The notes: generated from the letters alone by a model not told the origin. A stretch of 15,633 bases of DNA from Dehalococcoidia bacterium (GCA_016783225.1 JADHWZ010000029.1:1-15633), one strand, 5' to 3'; positions 1-7,080 are shown, numbered from the stretch's first letter. Translations and numbers: made by a program.

Positions 1-635
1 TTGGTGATGTCATAGCCTAGCGCCGCTTTGACTACAGGAGGGCCCCCGGGAAAGACCTGGCTGATGCCCTTCACCATGAGGTTGAAGTGAGCCAGACAGG
101 CATCGACAGCCGGGAGGCCAGCTACCGAACCCATCACCGCCGAAACAACCGGCGCTACATTGAGGAGACGCGACGCCATAGTTGACCAGACGTTGCCGTC
201 AGGGAGGTATGTGCAGCCAAGCTGCTCAAAGGTGCGCACGCTGCCCCCGGCAGCATCGAGCAGACGAATGTAGGGTAAGCGCCAGTCCAGGGCTAGTTTG
301 AGAGGATTCGGCTTGCTACCTATGCCCTCCGCAGCAGACCCACCCCGGACCGTGAAATCCCCACCGCTGAGAATCACTCTGCGCCCATTCAAGGTACAGA
401 GGCCCATCACTGAAGGGTTCGGCGTGAACTCCACCAGTTTGTCATCGTCATAGGTACCACTACCGGCAAGCCCACCTATCTCCTCGAATGATCCTGGGTC
501 AGCCAGCGCGGCGATTCGCTCGCGGACAGTCAGCTTACCCCGTGCACGTTGTCGTGCCACACCTTCCGGGCCACCCATCTGTGCGGCAAGATCCTTCCGG
601 TGCTTCAGTTCTTCAATCTCCGGTCGCCATACCAT
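1..635 (-). CDS. Acyl-CoA carboxylase carboxyltransferase (beta) subunit, N-terminal part
   Basis: Partial gene: 211 codons are visible and the C-terminus lies beyond position 1. The reading frame is open from ATG 635, preceded by a good ribosome site (GGGAGG, about 7 nt spacing). The protein opens with a helical segment (RPEIEELKHRK), then GGPEGVARQRARGKLTVRERI, the conserved N-terminal pattern of the crotonase-fold biotin-dependent carboxyltransferases (propionyl-CoA, methylcrotonyl-CoA or glutaconyl-CoA type), followed by DPGSFEEIG and a VILSGGDFTVRGGS segment typical of the acyl-CoA binding half. The family moves a carboxyl group between biotin and an acyl-CoA, or drives decarboxylation in sodium-pumping versions. 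Substrate cannot be told from this half. It is the first gene downstream of the 636-1139 gap and is probably transcribed on its own promoter. Confidence 0.88.
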   Translation of the reverse strand, partial: MVWRPEIEELKHRKDLAAQMGGPEGVARQRARGKLTVRERIAALADPGSFEEIGGLAGSGTYDDDKLVEFTPNPSVMGLCTLNGRRVILSGGDFTVRGGSAAEGIGSKPNPLKLALDWRLPYIRLLDAAGGSVRTFEQLGCTYLPDGNVWSTMASRLLNVAPVVSAVMGSVAGLPAVDACLAHFNLMVKGISQVFPGGPPVVKAALGYDIT

Positions 636-1139
636 GGACTGCCTCCCTTCAAGTATGTACAGACTGTGTAGTCAACCACCCGACAGGCCCCTCTACTCGG
701 CTCAGGTGATAAAGCCAAACAAGGGCTCTGTTGAAGCTATTTTACCATAGAAAGCTGCCTGTGCACCCAGTTGGACATAAGTATCTGGGTTTGAATGGTG
801 AGACGGTCAGCCGGTCCGTTAGTCTATATATTGTGAACACCATGTGCATGTTTTCATTCGCCTAACTGCTGAGCAAGAAATCGATGGAATCTCTGTTGGC
901 TAGTTGTGCCATGAACTGGTGGGCATGCGGAATGTAGTTACAACTTTGGAGAGGGTACTCTTATTAGGCAGATGACACAATACAGGCGATTGTGACATCG
1001 TCTGCACACCATGGACGAATGTTGCCACGGGGTGAACCATTCCGGTACATGAAGTTAGCCCCAAAGCCCGTGTTGGGCGACCCAAACGGCAACGAGCGAA
1101 GCAACGCAGCCGCATCCAGTGTCACGCGCCGTTGCTGTT
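636..1139. other. Intergenic gap with no recognisable gene
   Basis: About 500 bp between the carboxyltransferase start and the end of the phospholipase C-like gene. Open frames here are short, lack ribosome sites and resemble nothing recognised. Apart from the weak -10 at 739-747 there is only a poor inverted repeat near 1098-1137 (arms AGCAACG/CGTTGCT, long loop, no T run), which could sit at the 3' end of the upstream transcript. Confidence 0.5.
739..747 (-). promoter_or_regulatory. Possible extended -10 element upstream of the carboxyltransferase
   Basis: Minus-strand TGGTAAAAT matches an extended -10 (TG-N-TAAAAT, five of six bases of the consensus hexamer). It lies about 100 nt upstream of ATG 635. 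No convincing -35 hexamer is found 16-19 nt further upstream, so this is a weak call. Confidence 0.25.
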
Positions 1140-2114
1140 TCATTCATTTCTTATCTTAGCTCGTTGGTCTCTTTCCCATTTCTCATACCTTCGCCAGACC
1201 CTGAACCAAACACGAGCAATCGAATCAATTGCATCTGCAAGAACGGCCACACTAAGATCCTCAAAGGATATCGAGCCCAAAGACTGCCAGTTTCCCGAAG
1301 TGACATCGGTGTGGGCATACTGCTGGGGAACGAAGCAATACGAAAGGAGATAGGAATGCTGGCATATAGCACTCATGAAGTCCCACACGTTGCTATTGTT
1401 GGTACCCCACGAGATAATGAATTTCCTGTCGCATAGTATGTCGTCGGCTGTCTTCAGAAATGATGCTTGATATTCCCGGTCACTGCTTGGATCCCTCGAC
1501 GGGTACCCGTCTGGGTCATAGAGGAATCGCTCATTGTTCTCATCGATTCGGTAACAACGTCTGACCATATCATCCCACTCAGCTTCAACATGTCCGTGAA
1601 GATCCATTTCTTCTGAGAATCTCCTGCTGTCGCAGTGGAAGGGCACGTGTGCGTCTGCAACATAGTGACTTAGCATGAAAAGCAATAGCGCCACTTGATT
1701 ATCCGTCGGAGAAACGGGTGACCCTTTGTCCTCTCTTTCCTGTATTTTCAGATGATCGACCACTGAATGTGCGATAGATTCGCAACGATCAGGCAAGTTG
1801 TCGCACTTGTCAACCGTGAAAGATCTCTTTCTTAGAGGATGGCCTTTGCCGTGTTGATAGCCCAGGTAGGTTCCTGGAAGCCGTCTAAACCTGTTCTCAG
1901 CTTCAGCGGAAGGCGTGAGTTTAAGCACGTGACTGTTGGCCATGTCTTTTATCACTGAGTCAGGGTACCAGGCTCCTCGTATCACTCCGTCCTTATGGTT
2001 TTTGAACCATCTTATGAGGCTATTGGCGTACTTGCGGTTTGCATCGGGCAGGCTTGTTTCTTCCAGTCTTCTTATTGCCATAAAGGCTAGCCAGGCATGA
2101 GTGAATTTCTTCAT
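1140..2114 (-). CDS. Zinc-dependent phospholipase C / S1-P1 nuclease superfamily hydrolase
   Basis: 324 aa, ATG 2114 with a purine-rich GGGGGG ribosome site. The metal-ligand pattern of bacterial zinc phospholipase C is visible: H6 near the N-terminus (B. cereus enzyme His14), D52 in WYPDS (Asp55), H62 (His69), H150/D154 in HYVAD (His118/Asp122), H160 in VPFH (His128), and H175/E179 in GHVEAE (His142/Glu146). The spacings 4-6-15-4 compare with 4-6-14-4 in the B. cereus enzyme. The HYVADAHVPFH stretch nearly matches the family signature. These enzymes cleave phosphodiester bonds of phospholipids or nucleic acids with three Zn ions. There is no signal peptide, and no processed N-terminal Trp to serve as the Trp1 ligand, which is unusual for a family that is normally secreted. 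It is the last gene of the accessory cluster. Substrate unknown; fold assignment fairly sure. Confidence 0.75.
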   Translation of the reverse strand: MKKFTHAWLAFMAIRRLEETSLPDANRKYANSLIRWFKNHKDGVIRGAWYPDSVIKDMANSHVLKLTPSAEAENRFRRLPGTYLGYQHGKGHPLRKRSFTVDKCDNLPDRCESIAHSVVDHLKIQEREDKGSPVSPTDNQVALLLFMLSHYVADAHVPFHCDSRRFSEEMDLHGHVEAEWDDMVRRCYRIDENNERFLYDPDGYPSRDPSSDREYQASFLKTADDILCDRKFIISWGTNNSNVWDFMSAICQHSYLLSYCFVPQQYAHTDVTSGNWQSLGSISFEDLSVAVLADAIDSIARVWFRVWRRYEKWERDQRAKIRNE

Positions 2115-2211
2115 CGTAACCCCCCATTCAATTACTCGGACTTTTTGCTCTTCACGTCAAGGCCAGCCGTGGATGGCCGGACAGACGGCGGTCGCATTGG
2201 CCAACAGCCAT

Positions 2212-2234
2212 ATGGGCGAACACAGAGCTCGCCC
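2212..2234. repeat. 7-bp inverted repeat (hairpin) between the transglutaminase-like and phospholipase C-like genes
   Basis: TGGGCGA and TCGCCCA flank a 9-nt loop. It lies just downstream of the transglutaminase-like stop codon. No T tract follows on the minus strand, so it is not a classical intrinsic terminator; it could stabilise a 3' end or be incidental. Confidence 0.4.
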
Positions 2235-2241
2235 AACCCGT

Positions 2242-2604
2242 TCACAGCCTGTGAAATTCCAACAGCTCAAGCGTAGCAGGATCTCTGACATCCCAGCAAA
2301 CCAGCCTTTCAGCACGCCGACTGATACTCGCTACCACCTTATCATATATCTGGTAATTGCCGAGTCGGAATGAGTAATTGTCGAAGAAACACAACCTGCC
2401 TTCCGAAGGTGTGAATGCACAAACTGTATGGCTGGCCTGAAACGGCCTTACCATAGCCGTAACCAGAACTGGGCTGCAATTCGGGTTCCACTCGCGGAGC
2501 AGCTCGGCAGCCAAGCTGGCGAAACCGTCACAGTCATCCTTCTTCTTGGCCCAGGTTACCTGTGGGTAGCTGATGCAGTCGAACAGGTGAAAAGGTCCGT
2601 CCAT
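2242..2604 (-). CDS. Transglutaminase-like cysteine protease domain, C-terminal portion
   Basis: 120 aa from ATG 2604. The transglutaminase/cysteine-protease triad is visible: C25 in KKDDCDGFA, H59 in ASHTVCAF, D75 in CFFDNYS. The segment before Cys (YPQVTWAKKKDDCDGFASLAAELL region, residues 13-36) is typical of bacterial transglutaminase-like peptidases. Members cleave or cross-link peptide bonds via a thioester. The ATG follows an in-frame TAG (2608-2610) by one codon, and the upstream frame (2611-2832) appears to encode the missing N-terminal helix, so the gene is probably one 196-residue ORF broken by a nonsense codon (TGG Trp to TAG would fit the context). If translated alone it has only a weak ribosome site and would depend on coupling to the upstream ORF. 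No signal peptide is visible. Confidence 0.65.
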   Translation of the reverse strand: MDGPFHLFDCISYPQVTWAKKKDDCDGFASLAAELLREWNPNCSPVLVTAMVRPFQASHTVCAFTPSEGRLCFFDNYSFRLGNYQIYDKVVASISRRAERLVCWDVRDPATLELLEFHRL

Positions 2605-2607
2605 TGT

Positions 2608-2832
2608 CTACGTAACCTGCCTCAGACACGCTTCGATTTCTTCTAACGAGCTGGCTGCAGGGAGAGCAGTGTGGAGATAACGACGCTCACATAATCGGCG
2701 ACGCAACCGCGACCAACCGTACCGACCGGTACGAAGCCACCAGATTAAGAAGCAATCGACTATTGATTGCACAATGCAAAGCGCAGCCCAGGAAACCCTC
2801 GACACTCCATCAGCCAATAGCCTGTTGTGCAT
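2608..2832 (-). CDS. N-terminal fragment of the transglutaminase-like gene, ended by an amber codon
   Basis: 74 aa from ATG 2832, 9 nt after the stop of the I9-like gene; no Shine-Dalgarno, so translation would rely on coupling. Residues about 13-33 are hydrophobic (possible membrane segment or signal anchor), followed by a basic stretch. The last residues (SLEEIEACLRQVT) look like the helix that precedes the core in transglutaminase-like proteases and run in frame through TAG 2608-2610 into the 120-aa ORF. TAG is a regular stop in this region (all six larger intact genes from 2842 to 8001 use it), so programmed readthrough or pyrrolysine is less likely than a mutation or sequencing error. 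Confidence 0.45.
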   Translation of the reverse strand: MHNRLLADGVSRVSWAALCIVQSIVDCFLIWWLRTGRYGWSRLRRRLCERRYLHTALPAASSLEEIEACLRQVT

Positions 2833-2841
2833 GGAGAAAAG

Positions 2842-3090
2842 CTACTGCGTGACTATCCGTTTTCGCGCAAGTTGCTCCGGCCTAATTGTCACCCCACCCA
2901 CAAGTTTGACACAGGGTAGTTTCCTTACCTCACCTGCAAAGCAGTTGTCAAATGTAGCTATGATAGCTTTTCCCTGCCCTGTGATAATGTCTACGTTCCC
3001 ACCGAGAGTCTTTATGGTGGAGATCGTCCTGTCGGTAGCTTCAGGTGTGAAGCCTTCTTTAAGAATAACCAAGAAATTCTGTAGAGCCAT
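2842..3090 (-). CDS. Peptidase inhibitor I9 / subtilisin-propeptide-like small protein
   Basis: 82 aa, ATG 3090 behind a GGGGAG ribosome site, 24 nt after the PASTA gene stop. The order is beta (FLVILKEG), helix (ATDRTISTIKTLGG), beta (NVDIITGQGKAIIATF), helix (AGEVRKLPCV), beta (KLVGGVTI), which resembles the stand-alone I9 inhibitor or the propeptide that folds and inhibits subtilases. No protease domain is fused. A cysteine-protease-like gene follows directly, so a protective or chaperone role for a neighbouring hydrolase is conceivable, though I9 inhibitors classically act on serine proteases. The assignment rests on pattern, not on invariant residues. Confidence 0.6.
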   Translation of the reverse strand: MALQNFLVILKEGFTPEATDRTISTIKTLGGNVDIITGQGKAIIATFDNCFAGEVRKLPCVKLVGGVTIRPEQLARKRIVTQ

Positions 3091-3114
3091 GGAGATCTCC
3101 CCGGTACTGTCTTG

Positions 3115-4524
3115 CTATGGTGGGAAGCCCCCTCCCTTTGAAATCGTAAGACTGATGGGTGTTCCTGCAGCGACCTCCGCACCTTGCCGGGGCTTCTGTG
3201 CTATTATCATGCCTTCAGGCTTGCCGCTTTTTCTCCAAGCAATGTTGCCTATTCTGAGATCGTTCTCTCTGGCAACTCCTTCAGCTTTCTCTCTGTTCAA
3301 TCCCAGTAGACTAGGCACACGAACGACTTGAGGCTTTGACACTACAATGTCCACCGCAGTGTTGATTGGCACCTTCGCCCCGGACCTTGGTCTCTGCTCA
3401 ATTACAATGCCTGGTTGTTCTCTATCGCGTCTCTCTGTAATCCTACCTACGCGAAGCTTGGCTCCTGCAAAGATGTCAGCAGCTGACTCTTTTGGCATAC
3501 CCGTTACATTAGGCACAGTGACTACTTCAGGGGTTGCAGTGACCATATCCACCTGAGTCCCCACAGGAACCTCTTTGTCAGGTCCAGGGCTCTGCTCAAT
3601 CACAGTACCCTCGGTTTCTTCACTTGGGGCTTTCGCAATTGCACCTACGTTGAGCCTCGCTTTCTGAATAGCTCTCCTTGCGTCTTTGAGTTTTCTTCCA
3701 ACCACACGGGGCACCGCAGCCATTTCGAGCTTTGCGATCAGCAGATCGATTGAGGTCTCAACTCGCACCAGAGTACCGGCAGTTATGCTCTGACTGATCA
3801 CAGTGTTTGGTCGCGAATCGCTGAATTCCAGAGTCATCTTGCCTACTGTGAGCTTTGACTTCCCAATCATATCAATGGCATCATCTTCATTCATGCCAAT
3901 GAGGTTAGGCACTCGCACCTCCTTGACCTTACAGATTATCAGAGCGACAGAGCTTGCGATTGGAATTCTGGAATAAGGGGCTGGATGTTGCTCAATCACA
4001 GTTCCAGGTGCAGCCAGACTGACGCGCTCCGCTATTTCGCCTTTCGCAAGTTTGGCCTTTCTAATACAGTCCAAGGCTGCATCCACATGCATTGCTATTA
4101 GATTGGGAACCTCCATCGTTCCAGGCAGTGCGGCCGGGGCTTTAGGGGTCGGCTTTATGGAAAAACGGAGAGTGCTCAGACTCTCGGAAGAAGCGACCTC
4201 TCCCGATCTGGGCAGCTCGAAAGCTATGCTACCTCGTTCGTCCAGGGTGACGTTTACTTTGAGATCAGTGTCAAGGTTACTGACCACATAGTTAATAGGC
4301 CCTTCACGGCCCCTTAGTCCATCCTGCATCTTCTCCAAGGCAGCCCCAAACGAAGATAGCAGATTGTCGGGGCTGAGCTTTGGTCGTTCCGTTTGGAGAG
4401 CGTGTAGCTCTCCCTCCAGATCCTGGATTCTCTTATTCAAATCCGCTATTGCCTGGTCTTTGGCTCTTATGGCTTCTTTGGCCTCTCGTAATTGGCGCTT
4501 GATGCTTTCTATGTCTTGTGGCAT
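3115..4524 (-). CDS. Coiled-coil protein with five PASTA repeats
   Basis: 469 aa, ATG 4524, six bases after the stop of the 139-aa gene, with a weak ribosome site, so probably translationally coupled. Residues 1-48 are a charged coiled coil; 50-128 form an unrecognised beta-rich domain (contains NYVVSNLDTDLKVNV); then five tandem PASTA domains at about 138-199, 203-265, 269-330, 335-397 and 401-463, each opening V-P-x-[LV]-x-G and carrying the GTVIEQxP-type turn. PASTA domains normally lie outside the cell on Ser/Thr kinases or PBPs, binding muropeptides. Here there is no kinase, transpeptidase, signal peptide or membrane helix, so the protein appears cytoplasmic or exported by an unusual route. 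It may act as an elongated scaffold. Stop is TAG. Confidence 0.85.
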   Translation of the reverse strand: MPQDIESIKRQLREAKEAIRAKDQAIADLNKRIQDLEGELHALQTERPKLSPDNLLSSFGAALEKMQDGLRGREGPINYVVSNLDTDLKVNVTLDERGSIAFELPRSGEVASSESLSTLRFSIKPTPKAPAALPGTMEVPNLIAMHVDAALDCIRKAKLAKGEIAERVSLAAPGTVIEQHPAPYSRIPIASSVALIICKVKEVRVPNLIGMNEDDAIDMIGKSKLTVGKMTLEFSDSRPNTVISQSITAGTLVRVETSIDLLIAKLEMAAVPRVVGRKLKDARRAIQKARLNVGAIAKAPSEETEGTVIEQSPGPDKEVPVGTQVDMVTATPEVVTVPNVTGMPKESAADIFAGAKLRVGRITERRDREQPGIVIEQRPRSGAKVPINTAVDIVVSKPQVVRVPSLLGLNREKAEGVARENDLRIGNIAWRKSGKPEGMIIAQKPRQGAEVAAGTPISLTISKGGGFPP

Positions 4525-4530
4525 TTCTCT

Positions 4531-4950
4531 CTACGCCCCCTCTATCATGACGGGAGGAGGGATACAGACTACCTTAGCTCTTAGCACGCTCGTTCCAGCT
4601 GCTTCGTAATCAAACAGGCTCTTGTAAGATGCATTGAGTGGAGCTGCGTACAAAACCGGTTTCCAGACTACTGGCTTTCCCTCTTCTTTCTCTTCCTCTT
4701 CTTCCCAGTGCATTGAAACAGACATCTTGATTTCGATATTGGTTTCTGGCAGATGATACCATGTGGCGTGCAAATCATAGCCTAGCTCTTCTCTCTTATC
4801 TGCGAGCTCTACTTCCGTGGCAATCGAGTTTTCATCTAATGCTCTCTGAGCCTCCGCGATTGCACGCCCCACGTGCTTAAGCAGTTCACCCAAAGGTGCG
4901 ATCAGAACTTCTGTGACTCTCTCTCCTACCTCGTTAGACTCGTTCGGCAT
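4531..4950 (-). CDS. Uncharacterised protein, paralogue of the adjacent 162-aa protein (DUF2589-like architecture)
   Basis: 139 aa, ATG 4950 with a strong AGGAGG site 7 nt upstream. The N-terminal helix (AIAEAQRALDENSI) and later IEIKMSVSM and NASYKSLFDYEA...LRAKVVCIPPP segments align with the 162-aa protein encoded just upstream. It has an acidic insert (EEEEEKEE, about residues 82-90). No transmembrane segment or signal peptide. The layout (N-terminal helix, amphipathic beta strands, polyproline end) recalls DUF2589-type proteins, but I cannot confirm the family from sequence alone. It sits six bases before the PASTA gene, so the two are probably co-translated and may interact. Confidence 0.7.
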   Translation of the reverse strand: MPNESNEVGERVTEVLIAPLGELLKHVGRAIAEAQRALDENSIATEVELADKREELGYDLHATWYHLPETNIEIKMSVSMHWEEEEEKEEGKPVVWKPVLYAAPLNASYKSLFDYEAAGTSVLRAKVVCIPPPVMIEGA

Positions 4951-4992
4951 GTCTTGTCCTCCTACGTCTTTTCAACCTACACCCCGAAGTCT

Positions 4993-5029
4993 CCCCAGAG
5001 GGGACTCCCTGATTGAGACCCCTCTGGGG
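4993..5029. repeat. Perfect 11-bp inverted repeat between the two paralogues
   Basis: CCCCAGAGGGG (4993-5003) and CCCCTCTGGGG (5019-5029) with a 15-nt loop, between the 162-aa and 139-aa genes. On the minus strand no T tract follows, so it is not a standard intrinsic terminator. Likely an mRNA hairpin that separates or tunes expression of the two paralogues. Confidence 0.7.
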
Positions 5030-5058
5030 TTGGGAGCACCTTCAACTTGACTTCCTCC

Positions 5059-5547
5059 CTAGTCTTCAGGAGCAGAATAAGGTTCGAACTCGGGTATCAG
5101 CCGCGGCGGTGGGGGCACTGGCACCAACGTGGTGCGCAGCAAGCTGGAGGCTTCCGCCTTATAGGAATACTTCTGGCTGTAGCTAGCGTTGACACTGGCT
5201 GACCAGCAAGCGAATCCTATTTTGCCTTTCGCGGTAACCCCTACCTCTTTGGTCTTGGTCATACTGATGGCAATCTTAACCTCAATGACGCTCTCAGAGA
5301 ACTGGTAGAAGGTAGGGTTGATACCGAATTGGAGCAGCGTCATCGTCGCAGACTGCGAGGTCCAGTTCCCACTCGCATCTTCAGTGAATCGTAATGGCAC
5401 AGTGATTTCGCTAGCCGTATCGGACAGCTCTAGCAACGTCTCGATCGAATTTCGGTCCAGTGCTGACTGAGCCTCAGCGATAGCCATTCCAAGCTTTGTC
5501 ACCAACTGCGGAAAAGGCGCGTTCAAAACATCGTTACCTACTGCCAT
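5059..5547 (-). CDS. Uncharacterised protein, paralogue of the 139-aa protein (DUF2589-like architecture)
   Basis: 162 aa, ATG 5547 behind AGGAGG. It shares the helix AIAEAQSALDRNSIETLLEL, the strand IEVKIAISM and the terminal block NASYSQKY...LLRTTLVPVPPPP with the 139-aa protein. The last 22 residues are proline-rich and acidic. No membrane segment or signal peptide. Two diverged copies next to each other suggest a hetero-oligomer or layered assembly together with the PASTA protein. The best resemblance I can offer is the DUF2589 type of phage- or island-borne structural-looking proteins, held loosely. Stop is TAG. The ~500 bp upstream contains a truncated patatin and a repeated leader unit rather than another intact gene. 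Confidence 0.7.
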   Translation of the reverse strand: MAVGNDVLNAPFPQLVTKLGMAIAEAQSALDRNSIETLLELSDTASEITVPLRFTEDASGNWTSQSATMTLLQFGINPTFYQFSESVIEVKIAISMTKTKEVGVTAKGKIGFACWSASVNASYSQKYSYKAEASSLLRTTLVPVPPPPRLIPEFEPYSAPED

Positions 5548-5707
5548 TTCTTACCTCCTAATATGATATGATCTAGTTCGTTTGCCACCCGCACCCGCCA
5601 GAACCAGACTGCCCACAGCATGGGATCGAACCGGTGACTTGTTCTCCAGTCAAGCTCATCCGTCACGTGCAGAGGCAACTTGCCTTCTTTGTGTGCCTTG
5701 AATTATC

Positions 5708-5824
5708 TCATCTGCATAACCTCCTCTCAAATGCCAAGCAAGCGGCGCCGATGAGGCCTACTCCCTTGACGCCTCCACCTTCGAAAACGGCGTCAGCCTT
5801 AAGGCTATTTCCTTCCTTCATCAT
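5708..5824 (-). pseudogene. Truncated N-terminus of a second patatin-like phospholipase
   Basis: A 38-codon frame from ATG 5824 reads KADAVFEGGGVKGVGLIGA, the beta-strand and oxyanion-hole loop (G-G-G-x-K-G) that opens RssA-type patatins, and then stops at TGA 5708-5710 without reaching the GxSxG nucleophile. No downstream frame restores it. A weak GAGGG site precedes the start. The sequence differs from the intact patatin at 6064-7080 (DGGGIRG type), so it is not a duplication of that gene but the remains of a second, different patatin, lost by deletion. Too short for automatic gene finders. Confidence 0.65.
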
Positions 5825-5913
5825 TTCCCTCGTTATTATCTAGCGTAGGGTGCCAGTTCAACCTCAGTCTCTAGCTTCTTTCGTGCCTACTGATGTAACC
5901 CATGCTTTCGTCC

Positions 5914-5997
5914 TCAGCCCGCTTCAGTCCATGCACTGACGACACGAAGGGCATCGGCAACCGCCACCAAACAGCCACTCCAGTGCCCTTGCGTCAT
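5914..5997 (-). CDS. Leader ORF, copy 1 (27 aa)
   Basis: ATG 5997 with GAGGAG 9 nt upstream. The peptide MTQGHWSGCLVAVADAL... matches the start of the 60-aa leader ORF at 7989-8171 and, more loosely, the 28-aa ORF at 7158-7244. An in-frame ATG at 6003 is the alternative start, but the spacing favours 5997. It stops 89 nt before the truncated patatin. Between copies 1 and 3 most base changes alter the amino acid, so coding function is uncertain; the hairpin inside it may be what matters. Confidence 0.4.
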   Translation of the reverse strand: MTQGHWSGCLVAVADALRVVSAWTEAG

Positions 5998-6066
5998 ACT
6001 CATTGTCTCCTCTCACTGAGTGCGGACCGTTCGCAAGCTTATTTCACTCGGGAGTTGTTGATTCTA
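5930..6066 (-). repeat. Repeated ~137-nt leader unit, copy 1
   Basis: Minus-strand order is TAGAAT, 15 nt, GAAATAAG, 40 nt, ATG-A-x-G-CAAGGGCACTGG, hairpin (arms at 5947-5953 and 5984-5990), then GCATG. The unit aligns without gaps to copy 3 (8104-8240); both are 137 nt. The TAGAAT begins exactly at the patatin stop codon, so the unit starts inside the end of that gene. The 7-bp stem AAGGGCA/TGCCCTT is intact, with one C-A mismatch before further pairs. Confidence 0.7.
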
Positions 6067-7080
6067 GCGAGCAGCCACCAACAAGTCGGCAAAGGAATCC
6101 AACTGACTGTCGAATTTTTCAGCAATGCTAGTCCCGTCTTGTTGCAAAGCAGCAAGATTCTCGGTTGAGGTATCATCCATGTCAGGACTGGCATAAAGGA
6201 GATCATGATTGACTCTTAAGTACTGTTCGGAGCGGCCAACTGAATCAAAGACCTGAGATACTTGATAATCCACGGTTTCTGAAACAGCAGACATCAGAAT
6301 GTCCATTATAGGTCTAATCCAGCTGAGAGCCCCCCAATCTTTGGCCTTTCTATAACTGTATTGTTTCTTGATATATCCCGTACCAATGGACAGGATGGCC
6401 ATGTCTATCGCAGTTGGTTTGCTATCAAACTTCTGCCTTGCTTCCGCATATGCGCAAAGTGTTGGATTGTTTGCGAATATGCCGCCGCCAATCACCGGAT
6501 AGGGAACGTTTGTCAAAGACTTCATCATCTTGGCTTCAAAGAATGTCGGTTCTGCTGACGTAGCTCTAGCAATATCCCTCACTAAGTAATCGTGCATCTT
6601 CTTTTCTTTTGCATCGAGTTGGTTAAAGAACTTTGCCCTTCTCCTCTTGATATCGTAGGCAGTGACAAGGCAAGGCTTGAGAAGCTCACTGAGCCTCAGC
6701 TCTCCGAAGTAGTTTTTCAGAGCTTTTTCCAGTTCTCTTGCACTGTACCTCTCATCTAATAGACCACCGAGCGCCCGAATCCTCTGTGAAAGTGACGCAT
6801 CAAAAATCTGCTGTCCTCTTTTCAGATATAGGTCTACAGCTTCCTCGGCTGAAAAGCGCGGTCTTGTCGGATTGCCGTTGAAGTCAGGGCAGAGATAGAC
6901 ACAGGTCAAGATTCCACCAGTGCTCGTTCCGGCTACTAGGTCAAAGAAGTCCGCGATTCTGGCATCTTGATTTCCCTCACGTTCTTTTAGTTTTCGCTCG
7001 AGTGAGAGTAACACTTGTCCTGGAATGATACCTCGAATGCCACCTCCGTCAATTGATAGAATGCGGGTTAATTTCGCCAT
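6064..7080 (-). CDS. Patatin-like phospholipase, catalytic Asp replaced by Gly
   Basis: 338 aa, ATG 7080 with a GGAGG site. The patatin fold is clear: oxyanion loop DGGGIRG (residues 11-17), nucleophile elbow GTSTG with Ser53, the TFFEA region (about 179-183), and the segment at 196-206 that in the family reads DGG-x-x-x-NNP. Here it reads VIGGGIFANNP, so the dyad aspartate is Gly198 (codon GGC at 6487-6489; GAC would be Asp). Family members hydrolyse phospholipid acyl chains; the CapV-like branch acts as a membrane-degrading effector in CBASS. No cyclase or sensor gene is present here. With the Asp missing, hydrolysis is doubtful unless another acidic residue substitutes. No signal peptide. 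Stop TAG. The gene is preceded by leader unit copy 2. Confidence 0.88.
   Translation of the reverse strand: MAKLTRILSIDGGGIRGIIPGQVLLSLERKLKEREGNQDARIADFFDLVAGTSTGGILTCVYLCPDFNGNPTRPRFSAEEAVDLYLKRGQQIFDASLSQRIRALGGLLDERYSARELEKALKNYFGELRLSELLKPCLVTAYDIKRRRAKFFNQLDAKEKKMHDYLVRDIARATSAEPTFFEAKMMKSLTNVPYPVIGGGIFANNPTLCAYAEARQKFDSKPTAIDMAILSIGTGYIKKQYSYRKAKDWGALSWIRPIMDILMSAVSETVDYQVSQVFDSVGRSEQYLRVNHDLLYASPDMDDTSTENLAALQQDGTSIAEKFDSQLDSFADLLVAAR

Noticed and set aside
2608..2610. Pyrrolysine or programmed readthrough at the in-frame TAG
   Set aside because: TAG is the normal stop of six neighbouring genes and no downstream recoding structure was recognised; kept only as a minor alternative.
5622..5657. 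tRNA-like stretch on the minus strand (GGTTCGATCCC T-loop motif preceded by an anticodon-like loop)
   Set aside because: The T-stem has only two pairs, the acceptor and D arms cannot be folded, and no CCA end is present. At best a remnant.
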